Shown piece by piece: positions 1-5,878 of a DNA stretch of 22,029 nt; positions within the stretch are counted from its first letter, which is position 1; each line of letters begins with the position of its first letter. Location: positions 1-22,029 of the IMG/VR virus record IMGVR_UViG_3300032238_000471; one strand, given 5' to 3'. The notes under the pieces are model-generated. The model saw only the letters and a list, made by a program, of their open reading frames with translations, was not told where the DNA came from and made no database searches. The DNA comes from a virus. The translations under genes were made by a program, and so were the position numbers.

Positions 1-965
1 CTGCGGCACAGGGCAACGACAGCAGGTTGAGCGACTCACGCACGCCCACCGCTCACGCATCAACGCACGCTACTGGTGGCAGCGATGCCATCACGCCTAG
101 CAGTATTGGAGCAGCGCCAAACACGGCTGCAAACGTGCAAATTTTCCAAACCATTGGCAGCGCAACATGGACAAAACCCGTTGGAGCAGTGCGACTGCGC
201 GTGCAAGGCTGGGGCGCTGGTGGTGGTGGCGGCAGTGGTCGCAGAGGGCCAACTGGCGAACTGAGATGCGGTGGTGGCGGTGGTGGCTCAGGGTCGTATT
301 TTGACCAGATGATTTTGGCTTCCGCATTCGGAGCAACGGAGACAGTTGTCATTGGTGATGGCGGCAATGGAGCAGCGGCGCAGACAGTTGATTCGTCAAA
401 TGGGGTGGCAGGTGTTGCTGGAGGAACTTGTTCGTTTGGCAGTTTAAATTTTTATGGCGGCGGGGGTGGCGGGGGTGGCACGATAACTGCGGGCACCGCT
501 GGCGGGGGATCATGGGGTGGAAATGGTGGTGGAGCATTATCAAGTACCAGCACTGTTGCGGCAGGTGGAGTGCCAAATGGTCAAACATCAACCGGCACTG
601 CTGGCGGATCTGGATCTGGGGCATCCGGGGCGTTGCTTTTGCCTGCGGCTGTGGCAGGTAGTAGCGGAGGCTCTGGAGGGAGATTTTTGCCCACAAATTT
701 AAGCGGCGGCGCAGCGGGCACTGTCAGCGTTCCAAACGCCGGATCTGGAATTTCCTCCGGCGTCAACTCTAACGGAATGCCTATGGGCGCAACTGGTGGC
801 GGTGGTGGCGCGTCAACTTTAACCGGCACGGCAGGCACTGGTGGCGCAGGTGGAGCGTTTGGCGGCGGAGGCGGAGGCGGAGGAGCATCTCAAAATGGTG
901 TTAACTCTGGCGGAGGCGGTAAGGGTGGTCAGGGCCTTGTCGTTATAACCTCGTATTTTGCCTAA
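1..965 (+). CDS. Glycine-rich tail fibre-like protein, 5' truncated
   Basis: The reading frame is open to the window edge, so the gene begins upstream and only the C-terminal ~321 residues are seen. A TTG at 27 could be read as a start, but it encodes the Leu of the motif GNDSRLSDSRTPTAHAST, which recurs in phage tail and fibre proteins and continues upstream of the TTG. After this linker comes WTKPVGAVRLRVQGWGAGGG and then ~230 residues dominated by poly-Gly runs and GG-x-GG blocks. The protein ends in GGQGLVVITSYFA, the usual close of glycine-rich fibre tip domains. Known members sit at the distal end of tail fibres or baseplates and may touch the host surface. Its place directly before the lysis genes fits the end of a tail operon. 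The repeats are low-complexity, so alignment-based naming will be weak. Structural role is fairly sure; the exact role (fibre or appendage) is inference. Confidence 0.8.
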   Translation, partial: AAQGNDSRLSDSRTPTAHASTHATGGSDAITPSSIGAAPNTAANVQIFQTIGSATWTKPVGAVRLRVQGWGAGGGGGSGRRGPTGELRCGGGGGGSGSYFDQMILASAFGATETVVIGDGGNGAAAQTVDSSNGVAGVAGGTCSFGSLNFYGGGGGGGGTITAGTAGGGSWGGNGGGALSSTSTVAAGGVPNGQTSTGTAGGSGSGASGALLLPAAVAGSSGGSGGRFLPTNLSGGAAGTVSVPNAGSGISSGVNSNGMPMGATGGGGGASTLTGTAGTGGAGGAFGGGGGGGGASQNGVNSGGGGKGGQGLVVITSYFA

Positions 966-967
966 GT

Positions 968-1471
968 ATGGAGTGGGTCAAACAAATCCTGCCCACGATT
1001 GGCAGCATTTTAGGAGGTCCGCTTGGCGGTGCTGCCGTGTCAGCTGTGGCTGATGTGCTGCACATTGACACGCCGACAAAAGCGAAAATCGAGAAGGCGC
1101 TTACGTCTGGTCAGTTAACCGCCGAACAGATGGCAGCACTGCAACAAGCCGATCTCGCGTTGAAAACCAAAATGGCTGAAATGGGCATTAGGGCCGAGGA
1201 GTTGCAACAGGCTGACCGCGCCAACGCTCGGGCAATGCAACAGGGGACTGGATCATGGGTTCCCGCGGCTCTAGCGTGCACGGTGACCGCTGGGTTTTTT
1301 GGAATCCTCATCGGTCTGATGACAGGCGATTTAAAACTGTGGGACAACGCAGGACTAACTTTGCTAATTGGTTCACTTTCAACAAGTTGGGCCGCTGTTG
1401 TTTCTTTTTATTACGGCGCATCACACATTAAAAATGACACGACGCCAAACCACAACGCAAAAAGCGGTTAG
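968..1471 (+). CDS. Holin, 3TM/GTA-holin-like
   Basis: This 167-residue protein starts with ATG two bases after the fibre stop. The N terminus (ILPTIGSILGGPLGGAAVSAVAD) is a small-residue hydrophobic or amphipathic segment. A charged, Gln-rich helical stretch follows (residues ~35-95). Two strong membrane segments come next: ~97-118 (WVPAALACTVTAGFFGILIG) and ~126-150. The C terminus is short and polar. This order matches the GTA_holin_3TM type of phage holin, which opens the inner membrane to release endolysin at lysis. Position at the head of the lysis region, ~2 kb before an endolysin that lacks a signal peptide, supports the call. No Shine-Dalgarno is seen, so translation may be coupled to the fibre gene. 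The family call is from recognised layout, not a search. Confidence 0.75.
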   Translation: MEWVKQILPTIGSILGGPLGGAAVSAVADVLHIDTPTKAKIEKALTSGQLTAEQMAALQQADLALKTKMAEMGIRAEELQQADRANARAMQQGTGSWVPAALACTVTAGFFGILIGLMTGDLKLWDNAGLTLLIGSLSTSWAAVVSFYYGASHIKNDTTPNHNAKSG

Positions 1472-1622
1472 CCTACGGCTCACTCGATTGCGCTCATTTG
1501 CAGAGGTTCTACTGCTGGCAATCGTGCTGCGTTTTGCGCTCAACTGGGTATTTAAAACGTGCGGAGTGGATCTCCACGTCGAGGTGTACGAAATCGCGCT
1601 CATTTGGCTCTTCTGCGTTTAA
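1434..1622 (+). CDS. Small membrane protein in lysis region
   Basis: This is a 62-residue protein from ATG 1434, overlapping the end of the holin by 38 nt in another frame. It begins with a basic segment (TRRQTTTQKAVSLRLTRLR). Hydrophobic stretches follow at ~24-38 (VLLLAIVLRFALNWV) and ~50-62 (EVYEIALIWLFCV), and it ends inside the second one. The basic N terminus predicts an N-in topology. I do not recognise a family. Context suggests an accessory holin or antiholin, but this is inference. A longer GTG-initiated version from 1368 exists but would lie almost wholly inside the holin, so ATG 1434 is preferred. Confidence 0.55.
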   Translation: MTRRQTTTQKAVSLRLTRLRSFAEVLLLAIVLRFALNWVFKTCGVDLHVEVYEIALIWLFCV

Positions 1623-1625
1623 CAA

Positions 1626-2372
1626 ATGGCAAACATCACCCGCAAATGGAAGCGATTTATGGCCGTGGGATGCACGCACGGGCATCTGGTTGACGGCGAC
1701 CTTCTCAAGCAGGTTTACGCCTTTCAGGAACGATGGAAACCGCAAACGCGCATCGCTCTCGGAGATCACATTGACCTCGCTTGTCTCCGCGCCGGTGCAG
1801 TTGGAACCGCTGATGACGCCGCAGATCCTGAGGGTGACCTAAGCGACGGGCTGGCGTTCATTTCACGCTTCGCGCCGCAGGTTTATCTTCTTGGAAATCA
1901 TGAGGCAAGACTTACGAATCTCATGGATTCACCCAGGGCAATCGTTTCAGCACTGGCATCGCGGATTTACTATCAGATTCAGGCCCGCGCTCGGGAGGTT
2001 AAATGCGAGGTGGTGGACTACTCATTTCAACATGGCTGGAGACAATACGGTGACGCATTGTTTGGGCATGGGTACATGATAAACGAGGCCGCCGTGCGAG
2101 ATCACGCCGAGGCAATCTGCACTGGCACTGCAACCAAAGTGGTGATCGCGCATCTCCACCGAGTCACTCAGGCCGAGGGCCGCAACCGTTCGCACCCGAC
2201 TGGGTACTGCGTTGGATGGTTGGGAAAAACCGAGGAAGCTGGGTATGCAGCTTTGAGACGGGCAACGACGAGTTGGTCGAGGGGTTTTGCGTTTGGAGAA
2301 TACTGCGACAACGAAACTCAAATATGGCTAGCAAAAGAGACAAAAAATCAGACGTTCCGCCTTCCGGTTTAG
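1626..2372 (+). CDS. Calcineurin-like metallophosphoesterase
   Basis: The 248-residue protein shows the ordered metal-binding motifs of the calcineurin-like phosphoesterase fold. These are GCTHGH (residues 15-20), GDHID (46-50), GNHE (90-93), FGHG (146-149) and AHLH (175-178). H18, D47, N91, H148, H176 and H178 are the expected ligands and catalytic residues. In the first motif the usual D-x-H is C-T-H, with Cys16 where a metal-binding Asp is normal, which may alter metal choice or activity. Family members hydrolyse phosphomono- or diesters (proteins, nucleotides, nucleic acids), and the substrate here cannot be read from the sequence. It sits between membrane-protein genes of the lysis region, starting 3 nt after the previous stop without a clear ribosome site. 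Confidence 0.85.
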   Translation: MANITRKWKRFMAVGCTHGHLVDGDLLKQVYAFQERWKPQTRIALGDHIDLACLRAGAVGTADDAADPEGDLSDGLAFISRFAPQVYLLGNHEARLTNLMDSPRAIVSALASRIYYQIQARAREVKCEVVDYSFQHGWRQYGDALFGHGYMINEAAVRDHAEAICTGTATKVVIAHLHRVTQAEGRNRSHPTGYCVGWLGKTEEAGYAALRRATTSWSRGFAFGEYCDNETQIWLAKETKNQTFRLPV

Positions 2373-2584
2373 GCTGGATCAACAAATTGGCCGAGGAAAT
2401 CAACGCGCCATTTCCACCCGAGGGGGAGGGATGGTTGACGCTAACGGAGGTTGCTGCGCATTTAGGGCGAGGGTTAACGTCTGCAATCACGGCGCTTCGA
2501 AAAGCAAATGCTGAAAAGAAGCGGTTCTCGCATATCGGGATCGACGGAAGACATGTGACGCTGGTACATTATCGCATCAAATGA
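2324..2584 (+). CDS. Small protein with possible HTH segment
   Basis: This is an 86-residue protein. ATG 2324 is chosen because upstream codons in this frame lie inside the phosphoesterase gene and look non-coding. The overlap with that gene is still 49 nt. The N terminus is Lys-rich (ASKRDKKSDV). Residues ~37-65 (GWLTLTEVAAHLGRGLTSAI and onwards) read like a helix-turn-helix or winged-helix with a T-x-x-E-V-A-x-x-L-G core, followed by a basic helix and short strand-like segments. A DNA-binding role is possible but odd in a lysis cassette. No family is recognised. The gene ends in an ATGA overlap with the next one. Confidence 0.6.
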   Translation: MASKRDKKSDVPPSGLGWINKLAEEINAPFPPEGEGWLTLTEVAAHLGRGLTSAITALRKANAEKKRFSHIGIDGRHVTLVHYRIK

Positions 2585-2886
2585 ACCTCAAGGACGAAGG
2601 CATAGATTTAGGATTGGCGCTTGCAGGTTTATTTGGAGCCATAATGACAAGCAGCAAACAGCAGCAGAGCTTGCCGGCTACGATTGCATCGTTACTTGGT
2701 GGAGCCGCATCTGCAAATTACATCACTCCGCTCGTTTTAAAAATGGCAAACCTCGACGGGCATGATTTCGGATATGCCATCGCATTTCTTCTTGGGTTTC
2801 TCGGACTCCGCGCAGTCGAGAATTTGGCAAACAAAATGATCCCAACCAATGCACATCACGACACTGATCAATCTCGTCGCAAATAG
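2581..2886 (+). CDS. Membrane protein, possible holin
   Basis: The 101-residue protein starts in an ATGA overlap with the preceding stop, which suggests translational coupling. It has hydrophobic segments at ~9-23 (DLGLALAGLFGAIMT), ~32-57 (small-residue rich, SLLGGAASANYITPLVLKMA) and ~64-79 (GYAIAFLLGFLGLRAV). A His/Asp/Arg-rich polar tail follows (HHDTDQSRRK). Size, Gly/Ala-rich membrane segments and a charged C terminus are holin traits. It is one of several membrane proteins in this lysis region. Which of them is the pore-forming holin and which an antagonist cannot be told from sequence. Confidence 0.65.
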   Translation: MNLKDEGIDLGLALAGLFGAIMTSSKQQQSLPATIASLLGGAASANYITPLVLKMANLDGHDFGYAIAFLLGFLGLRAVENLANKMIPTNAHHDTDQSRRK

Positions 2887-3208
2887 TTTGCTCATTTGCT
2901 CCTCGGTGCATCTGCTTTTCCGCGTATTTGGGAAAAAGGATTCGCGAGTCTGGCGACATCCGGTGAAAGCTATGCTGTACAAGGCCGTCATGGCCGTGAC
3001 GATCTGCGGTGCTGCTGCTAACATCATTACGCTTTCAACACCAAGTTGGAGTGAGATACTGCTTAACCTGGGCGCGTCTGGGAATTGGCTGTTCCTTTCG
3101 TTCTACCTCTATGAAGATTCAGCCATTATCAAACCGAATGCGCCGGTGGCTCAAGCTAAAGCAAAGCCAGCAGCAACGCCTCGACGCCGCAAAAAGGCAA
3201 CTGCCTAG
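2849..3208 (+). CDS. Three-helix membrane protein with basic tail
   Basis: The 119-residue protein from ATG 2849 overlaps the previous gene by 38 nt. Three hydrophobic segments are visible: ~6-25 (LINLVANSLLICSSVHLLFR), ~44-63 (YKAVMAVTICGAAANIITLS) and ~70-87 (ILLNLGASGNWLFLSFYL). They are followed by a Pro/Ala/Lys linker and a strongly basic C terminus (TPRRRKKATA). Three membrane segments and a basic cytoplasmic tail resemble class I holins in general layout, but I do not recognise a specific family. No SD is seen, so expression probably depends on translation of the upstream overlapping gene. Confidence 0.6.
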   Translation: MHITTLINLVANSLLICSSVHLLFRVFGKKDSRVWRHPVKAMLYKAVMAVTICGAAANIITLSTPSWSEILLNLGASGNWLFLSFYLYEDSAIIKPNAPVAQAKAKPAATPRRRKKATA

Positions 3209-3272
3209 CATCTACGACTGGCGTGGATTGCCAGTGCATGACAAACCGAAGGTGTATTATGGACAGGGATGA
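3138..3272 (+). CDS. Possible overlapping small ORF, basic protein
   Basis: A 44-residue reading frame (MRRWLKLKQSQQQRLDAAKR, ending in WRGLPVHDKPKVYYGQG) starts inside the preceding membrane-protein gene. It bridges to the next gene, overlapping that start by 14 nt. An in-frame ATG at 3111 would add nine residues. The C-terminal half lies in DNA not used by either neighbour and reads like ordinary protein, which is the main reason to list it. There is no SD, lipobox or membrane segment, so it is not an obvious spanin component. It may simply be an open frame. Confidence 0.3.
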   Translation: MRRWLKLKQSQQQRLDAAKRQLPSIYDWRGLPVHDKPKVYYGQG

Positions 3273-3423
3273 CGAAATGGTGCCGGTGCTGCTGATTAAC
3301 ATGCTCGCAATCGCAATCAACTTTTCCGAATTTAGTCCGATGACGCAGTGCTTTTGTACTGTGGCCGCGGGTTTATACACGGTTGTAAAAACCGTGGAAG
3401 CCATTAACAATTTACGCAAATGA
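3259..3423 (+). CDS. Small membrane protein upstream of endolysin
   Basis: This is a 54-residue protein. ATG 3259 is preferred over GTG 3223 and ATG 3238 because GAAGGTG at 3248-3254 gives an SD at proper distance. The upstream codons also overlap another open frame. After an acidic start (DRDDEMV) there is a hydrophobic segment ~8-20 (PVLLINMLAIAIN) and another moderately hydrophobic one ~29-45 (TQCFCTVAAGLYTVVKT). The gene ends in ATGA overlapping the endolysin start, so endolysin translation is probably coupled to it. No family is recognised; a holin-like or regulator role is inference from position. Confidence 0.55.
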   Translation: MDRDDEMVPVLLINMLAIAINFSEFSPMTQCFCTVAAGLYTVVKTVEAINNLRK

Positions 3424-4007
3424 ATCTCACCCGCGACGGCATCAACTTTATCGTCGAACAGGAAACAGGTGGACGCGACGAGTACAACCCGCGGCCCGAG
3501 TGGCCCGGCGAGGCGTCAGGCGTGACCATCGGCATCGGGTACGACCTCGGGTACAATTCGTCAACCGCAGTCAGCCAGGACTGGGGCCAACACGTTTCTA
3601 GAACCGATCTAGCGCGATTAGTGGCATGCTCTGGAATTAGAGCTGAGGACGCTAAACTGCTGCTGTTTAGTGTGCGAGACATCAGTATTCCGTGGGAATC
3701 CGCAATGGAAGTTTTTGAGGAGGTGACCGTTCCGCGTTTTTATCTTCAAATGCTCAGGATCTACCCTCAGGCCGACGAGCTAGAACCAAATCAGACCGCA
3801 GCGCTGTTGAGCCTGGTGTTCAATCGTGGCGCATCGCTGACAGGCGATCGGAGGCGTGAGATGCTGGACATTCAGAACGCACTAAAGGCCGGCGATTTGG
3901 CGCAGGTGCCTGAACTGTTTCGCTCGATGGATAGGCTCTGGCCCAATACCAAGGGACTGCGTTTGCGTCGTCACCGGGAAGCTGATCTATTCGCCGCCAT
4001 CGCATGA
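3420..4007 (+). CDS. Endolysin, pesticin/T4-lysozyme-like muramidase
   Basis: This 195-residue protein is predicted to hydrolyse the MurNAc-GlcNAc bonds of peptidoglycan. The N terminus has an active-site layout of this superfamily: FIVEQETGG (residues 10-18), then GVTIGIGYDLG (34-44). E13, T36 and D42 have the same spacing as the catalytic E, T and D of pesticin as I recall them (E178, T201, D207), and the TIGxGxD core is typical of phage lysozymes. A later NQTAALLSLVFNRG segment matches the helix that precedes the C-terminal lobe in such enzymes. There is no signal peptide or transmembrane anchor, so release needs a holin, consistent with the membrane proteins upstream. Start is fixed by the ATGA overlap at 3420. 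Confidence 0.85.
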   Translation: MNLTRDGINFIVEQETGGRDEYNPRPEWPGEASGVTIGIGYDLGYNSSTAVSQDWGQHVSRTDLARLVACSGIRAEDAKLLLFSVRDISIPWESAMEVFEEVTVPRFYLQMLRIYPQADELEPNQTAALLSLVFNRGASLTGDRRREMLDIQNALKAGDLAQVPELFRSMDRLWPNTKGLRLRRHREADLFAAIA

Positions 4008-4228
4008 CACCAGAGGAACGACTATCCGAGGCTGTCAGGGTTCTTGCGGAGCATTTCGACGTGGTGCAAATTTTTGCACAACTGCATGACGACGAGAAGG
4101 ATGCAACGGATGTTTGGGTCGAAGGCCGAGGCAACACGCTGGCACGCAGAGCACACATTGAATCTTGGTTAAATACCTGCACCGTAACGGATCACGACGA
4201 CGACGACGGCGAAGAGTTGACTACCTAG
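4004..4228 (+). CDS. Small acidic hypothetical protein
   Basis: The 74-residue protein starts in an ATGA overlap with the endolysin stop. It is predicted mostly helical, with a hydrophobic stretch LSEAVRVLAEHFDVVQIFAQ at residues ~7-26. It ends in a very acidic tail (DHDDDDGEELTT). I do not recognise a family. Coupling to the endolysin suggests co-expression late in infection, and the acidic tail could be a binding or solubility element. No signal peptide or membrane segment is present. Confidence 0.65.
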   Translation: MTPEERLSEAVRVLAEHFDVVQIFAQLHDDEKDATDVWVEGRGNTLARRAHIESWLNTCTVTDHDDDDGEELTT

Positions 4229-4251
4229 CTGGATGGGTTTAACGTGTCGGC

Positions 4252-4392
4252 ATGACACTCAAAGAGCATTGCCAGCGTATTGGGGCGCTTAAATCCGAAA
4301 AAAAAGCCGTCGCAAGCCGGGAAAATGGGCGCAAAGGGGGCCGTCCTAGAAAAAATAAGTCGTTGGAAAATAGCGACTTACAAAGAAAATGA
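4252..4392 (+). CDS. AT-hook-like basic microprotein
   Basis: The 46-residue frame from ATG 4252 carries ASRENGRKGGRPRKNK at residues ~21-36. GRPRK is an AT-hook-like core, and the ASR-x-NG-x-K/L-GGRPRK arrangement recurs in small phage and plasmid proteins. The protein is strongly basic, so minor-groove DNA binding is plausible. Its C-terminal codons are built over a perfect inverted repeat (4356-4380). There is no SD, and the 23-nt gap upstream is short. A TTGACT at 4217-4222 followed by TTTAAC at 4238-4243 (15-nt spacer) is a weak promoter candidate for it. Function is unknown beyond likely nucleic-acid contact. Confidence 0.55.
   Translation: MTLKEHCQRIGALKSEKKAVASRENGRKGGRPRKNKSLENSDLQRK
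4350..4380 (-). terminator. Inverted repeat with minus-strand T run
   Basis: TAAGTCG (4356-4362) and CGACTTA (4374-4380) are perfect inverted arms. The stem can extend by three more pairs, two of them wobble, to a GAAAA loop. On the + strand the repeat is preceded by six A (4350-4355), so a transcript from the minus strand would read hairpin then UUUUUU, the form of an intrinsic terminator. No minus-strand gene is visible for it to serve. It could limit antisense transcription into the lysis genes, or act on the + strand RNA as a simple hairpin near the end of the AT-hook gene. Confidence 0.35.
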
Positions 4393-4405
4393 AAAAAAGG
4401 TGTAG

Positions 4406-4431
4406 ACAGGTAAACCGAACCTGTTAGGTTT
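4406..4431. promoter_or_regulatory. Nested palindromes, candidate operator/promoter
   Basis: ACAGGT-AAACCGA-ACCTGT (4406-4424) is a 6-bp-arm inverted repeat. AACCT-GTT-AGGTT (4418-4430) is a second one sharing its right half. AAACC (4412) and GGTTT (4427) also pair. A TAGACA at 4403-4408 and a poor TAGGTT at 4425-4430 are 16 nt apart, so a weak promoter could lie across the site. This is the first sizeable gap (4393-4470) after the lysis genes and before the early-type genes. A repressor- or activator-controlled start of the next transcription unit would fit. The symmetry is seen; the role is inference. Confidence 0.35.
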
Positions 4432-4470
4432 CTAAACGTCAGCAAGAAACCAACCAACGCGACACCCACT

Positions 4471-4725
4471 ATGAAAATCCAAAATCTGATTCCATACGTA
4501 ATTGAAACCCGTAAATTTGGCGCAACTTACATTCATTCCGCAATCCGCAAAACAATTCACGGATGGGAAGGCGTCGAAGGATCACTCAATGGCGAGCAGG
4601 TTGTCGCTACATTCTGCGGGTACGGACGATCCCTTCAATCTGGCGGGCACAAATACAAAGCGCATTTGCGCTACGTTAAGTCCGGCAAACCAGTGGCAAG
4701 CAAATTGATTTCGAGCATTATTTAA
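4471..4725 (+). CDS. Hypothetical protein
   Basis: This 84-residue protein is the first gene after the palindromic gap. It reads as a small soluble, basic alpha/beta protein with many aromatic and Gly residues (TIHGWEGVEGSLNGEQVVAT, then CGYGRSLQSGGHKYKAHLRY). I do not recognise a family. No SD is seen before ATG 4471 (GCGACACCCACT). It is probably the first gene of the early-type small-gene run if the palindrome region holds a promoter. Basic character and position suggest a host-takeover or regulatory role, but nothing in the sequence proves it. Confidence 0.6.
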   Translation: MKIQNLIPYVIETRKFGATYIHSAIRKTIHGWEGVEGSLNGEQVVATFCGYGRSLQSGGHKYKAHLRYVKSGKPVASKLISSII

Positions 4726-4727
4726 CC

Positions 4728-4997
4728 ATGAGCACTTCCCATTACTCCTCAAGGCCAGCGCAGACCGACAAAATCCTCAGCGCGTGGCTTAAAAACCCAC
4801 ACAATCCGGCAAACGAGCTTAAAAAGCGTCGCCTTCATGCAGCAATTTGGATGCTGGCCGGTGGCATCCTACTGATGCTGGACATCGTCGCAATCCGCTT
4901 TTTTGCCACCGATGCAGTCGAAACGCTGGTGCTGGCAGCATTAACAATGCCGACTGGGTTGTTTGTCATCCTGTGCAGTTTGGAGGCTAGAAAATGA
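4728..4997 (+). CDS. Two-helix membrane protein
   Basis: The 89-residue protein starts two bases after the previous stop. A polar, basic N-terminal half (to ~residue 36, ending NELKKRRLHA) precedes two hydrophobic segments, ~37-57 (AAIWMLAGGILLMLDIVAIRF) and ~64-84 (VETLVLAALTMPTGLFVILCS). A short SLEARK tail follows. Both termini are predicted cytoplasmic by the positive-inside pattern. No family is recognised. Early-region phage membrane proteins of this kind are often superinfection-exclusion or host-modifying factors, but that is inference. It ends in an ATGA overlap with the next gene. Confidence 0.65.
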   Translation: MSTSHYSSRPAQTDKILSAWLKNPHNPANELKKRRLHAAIWMLAGGILLMLDIVAIRFFATDAVETLVLAALTMPTGLFVILCSLEARK

Positions 4998-5248
4998 AAC
5001 CACCACGAATTGCCACTCAGTCTGACATTGATCGACTTGAAGGCATGCGTTACGCCATTAAAAAATTAAGTTACGAAGATGCCTCGGTTTACAATTTTTT
5101 CTTAAATATTCAGCAGGTTAATAAAGCATTCAAAATTTGGTTAAATGAGACAAGACGCATACCGCTCAATCGAGCATCAACAAATGTCGGCAATTCCGCA
5201 ATGGATCGCGGGTCATGCGGATCCAGGCAGTATGGCGCAGCTAGATAG
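4994..5248 (+). CDS. Hypothetical small protein
   Basis: The start at 4994 is well supported: GGAGG at 4982-4986 is seven bases upstream, and the start overlaps the previous stop as ATGA. Residues 1-55 (ATQSDIDRLEGMRYAIKKLS, then DASVYNFFLNIQQVNKAFKI) look like a normal helical soluble protein. The last ~30 residues (RASTNVGNSAMDRGSCGSRQ and after) are low-complexity and overlap the next gene by 104 nt, so this tail may be overprinted or the ancestral stop may have been lost. No family is recognised. Confidence 0.6.
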   Translation: MKPPRIATQSDIDRLEGMRYAIKKLSYEDASVYNFFLNIQQVNKAFKIWLNETRRIPLNRASTNVGNSAMDRGSCGSRQYGAAR

Positions 5249-5693
5249 GGCGCTGTCGAGGTGGCTTGCAAAACAGTCACCTGAGCGCAACCAGCGCGTT
5301 GGGTATGCTCGCAAAGGGATTTTTACTCTGTCAGAGCCAATTACTGAGGAAGAGTATGCAGTCCGAAATAAACGCAGCAATAGGATGCGGTCAGCTAAAA
5401 AGCTGGGATTGGAAGTCCGCAACGAAGCCGAGTATTTGACAGCCCGCGCTCAATTTGAGGAGAAGCGGATCGCCGCGATGAAAGCGTCGAAAGACGTGCA
5501 GATTGCCGCTCGCATTGCCGCTTTGCCAGAAAGAATCGTAAAAGCCTACGACCTGCGACGCGTCGAGCACCGAAACTGGAAGCAGATGAGCCGAGCCGAA
5601 TGGGTGGCGACATTGCCACCAGAGGAGCAGGATCATATCCTTAGTAAGCGAGAGTTTGCGAAACTGGGCGCAGCTAACCGCAAAAAATCATGA
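5145..5693 (+). CDS. Charged helical hypothetical protein
   Basis: The 182-residue frame is rich in Arg, Lys, Glu and Ala. It is predicted long-helical over residues ~68-150 (ITEEEYAVRNKRSNRMRSAK, then EAEYLTARAQFEEKRIAAMK) and ends basic (AKLGAANRKKS). The start is uncertain. ATG 5145 gives a 104-nt overlap with the previous gene. ATG 5184 (MSAIPQW) and ATG 5232 (MAQLDRALSRW) are shorter alternatives, and none has a strong SD. The coding signal is convincing downstream of 5232. I do not recognise a family; nucleic-acid or protein scaffolding is possible from charge and helix content. Confidence 0.6.
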   Translation: MRQDAYRSIEHQQMSAIPQWIAGHADPGSMAQLDRALSRWLAKQSPERNQRVGYARKGIFTLSEPITEEEYAVRNKRSNRMRSAKKLGLEVRNEAEYLTARAQFEEKRIAAMKASKDVQIAARIAALPERIVKAYDLRRVEHRNWKQMSRAEWVATLPPEEQDHILSKREFAKLGAANRKKS

Positions 5694-5878
5694 ACCCGTG
5701 GGGCTACAGCGACCCAGACGACGCTCCCGTCTGCCGTGGCTGCATGGAGATGATGCACCTCGACGGAGCTGAGAATCACACATCGAATTGGATTTGTAAA
5801 ACTGAAGATTGCTATGAAAGCACAACTGAAACTGAGACCGAGCAACCTGCCGAAATTGGCTTTGTGCGGTCAATTTGA
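5690..5878 (+). CDS. Zinc-ribbon-like microprotein
   Basis: This is a 62-residue protein in an ATGA overlap with the previous stop. C15-x2-C18 and C36-x4-C41, with H23 and H30 between them, form a likely small zinc-binding site. The C-terminal part is acidic and Thr/Glu-rich (STTETETEQPAEIG) and overlaps the nuclease gene by 65 nt in another frame. Such phage microproteins are common, and functions vary from DNA-binding to inhibition of host factors. None can be assigned here. Confidence 0.6.
   Translation: MNPWGYSDPDDAPVCRGCMEMMHLDGAENHTSNWICKTEDCYESTTETETEQPAEIGFVRSI

Noticed and set aside
53-838. Pro/His-rich minus-strand ORFs opposite the fibre gene
   Set aside because: Direct consequence of reading poly-Gly codons in antisense.
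1368-1433. Upstream GTG extension of the 62-residue membrane protein
   Set aside because: Lies entirely within the holin gene and adds no recognisable segment; ATG 1434 is adequate.
4239-4469. 76-residue minus-strand ORF rich in Phe and Leu
   Set aside because: Mirror of the A/G-rich AT-hook gene and the inverted repeat; crosses the candidate minus-strand terminator.
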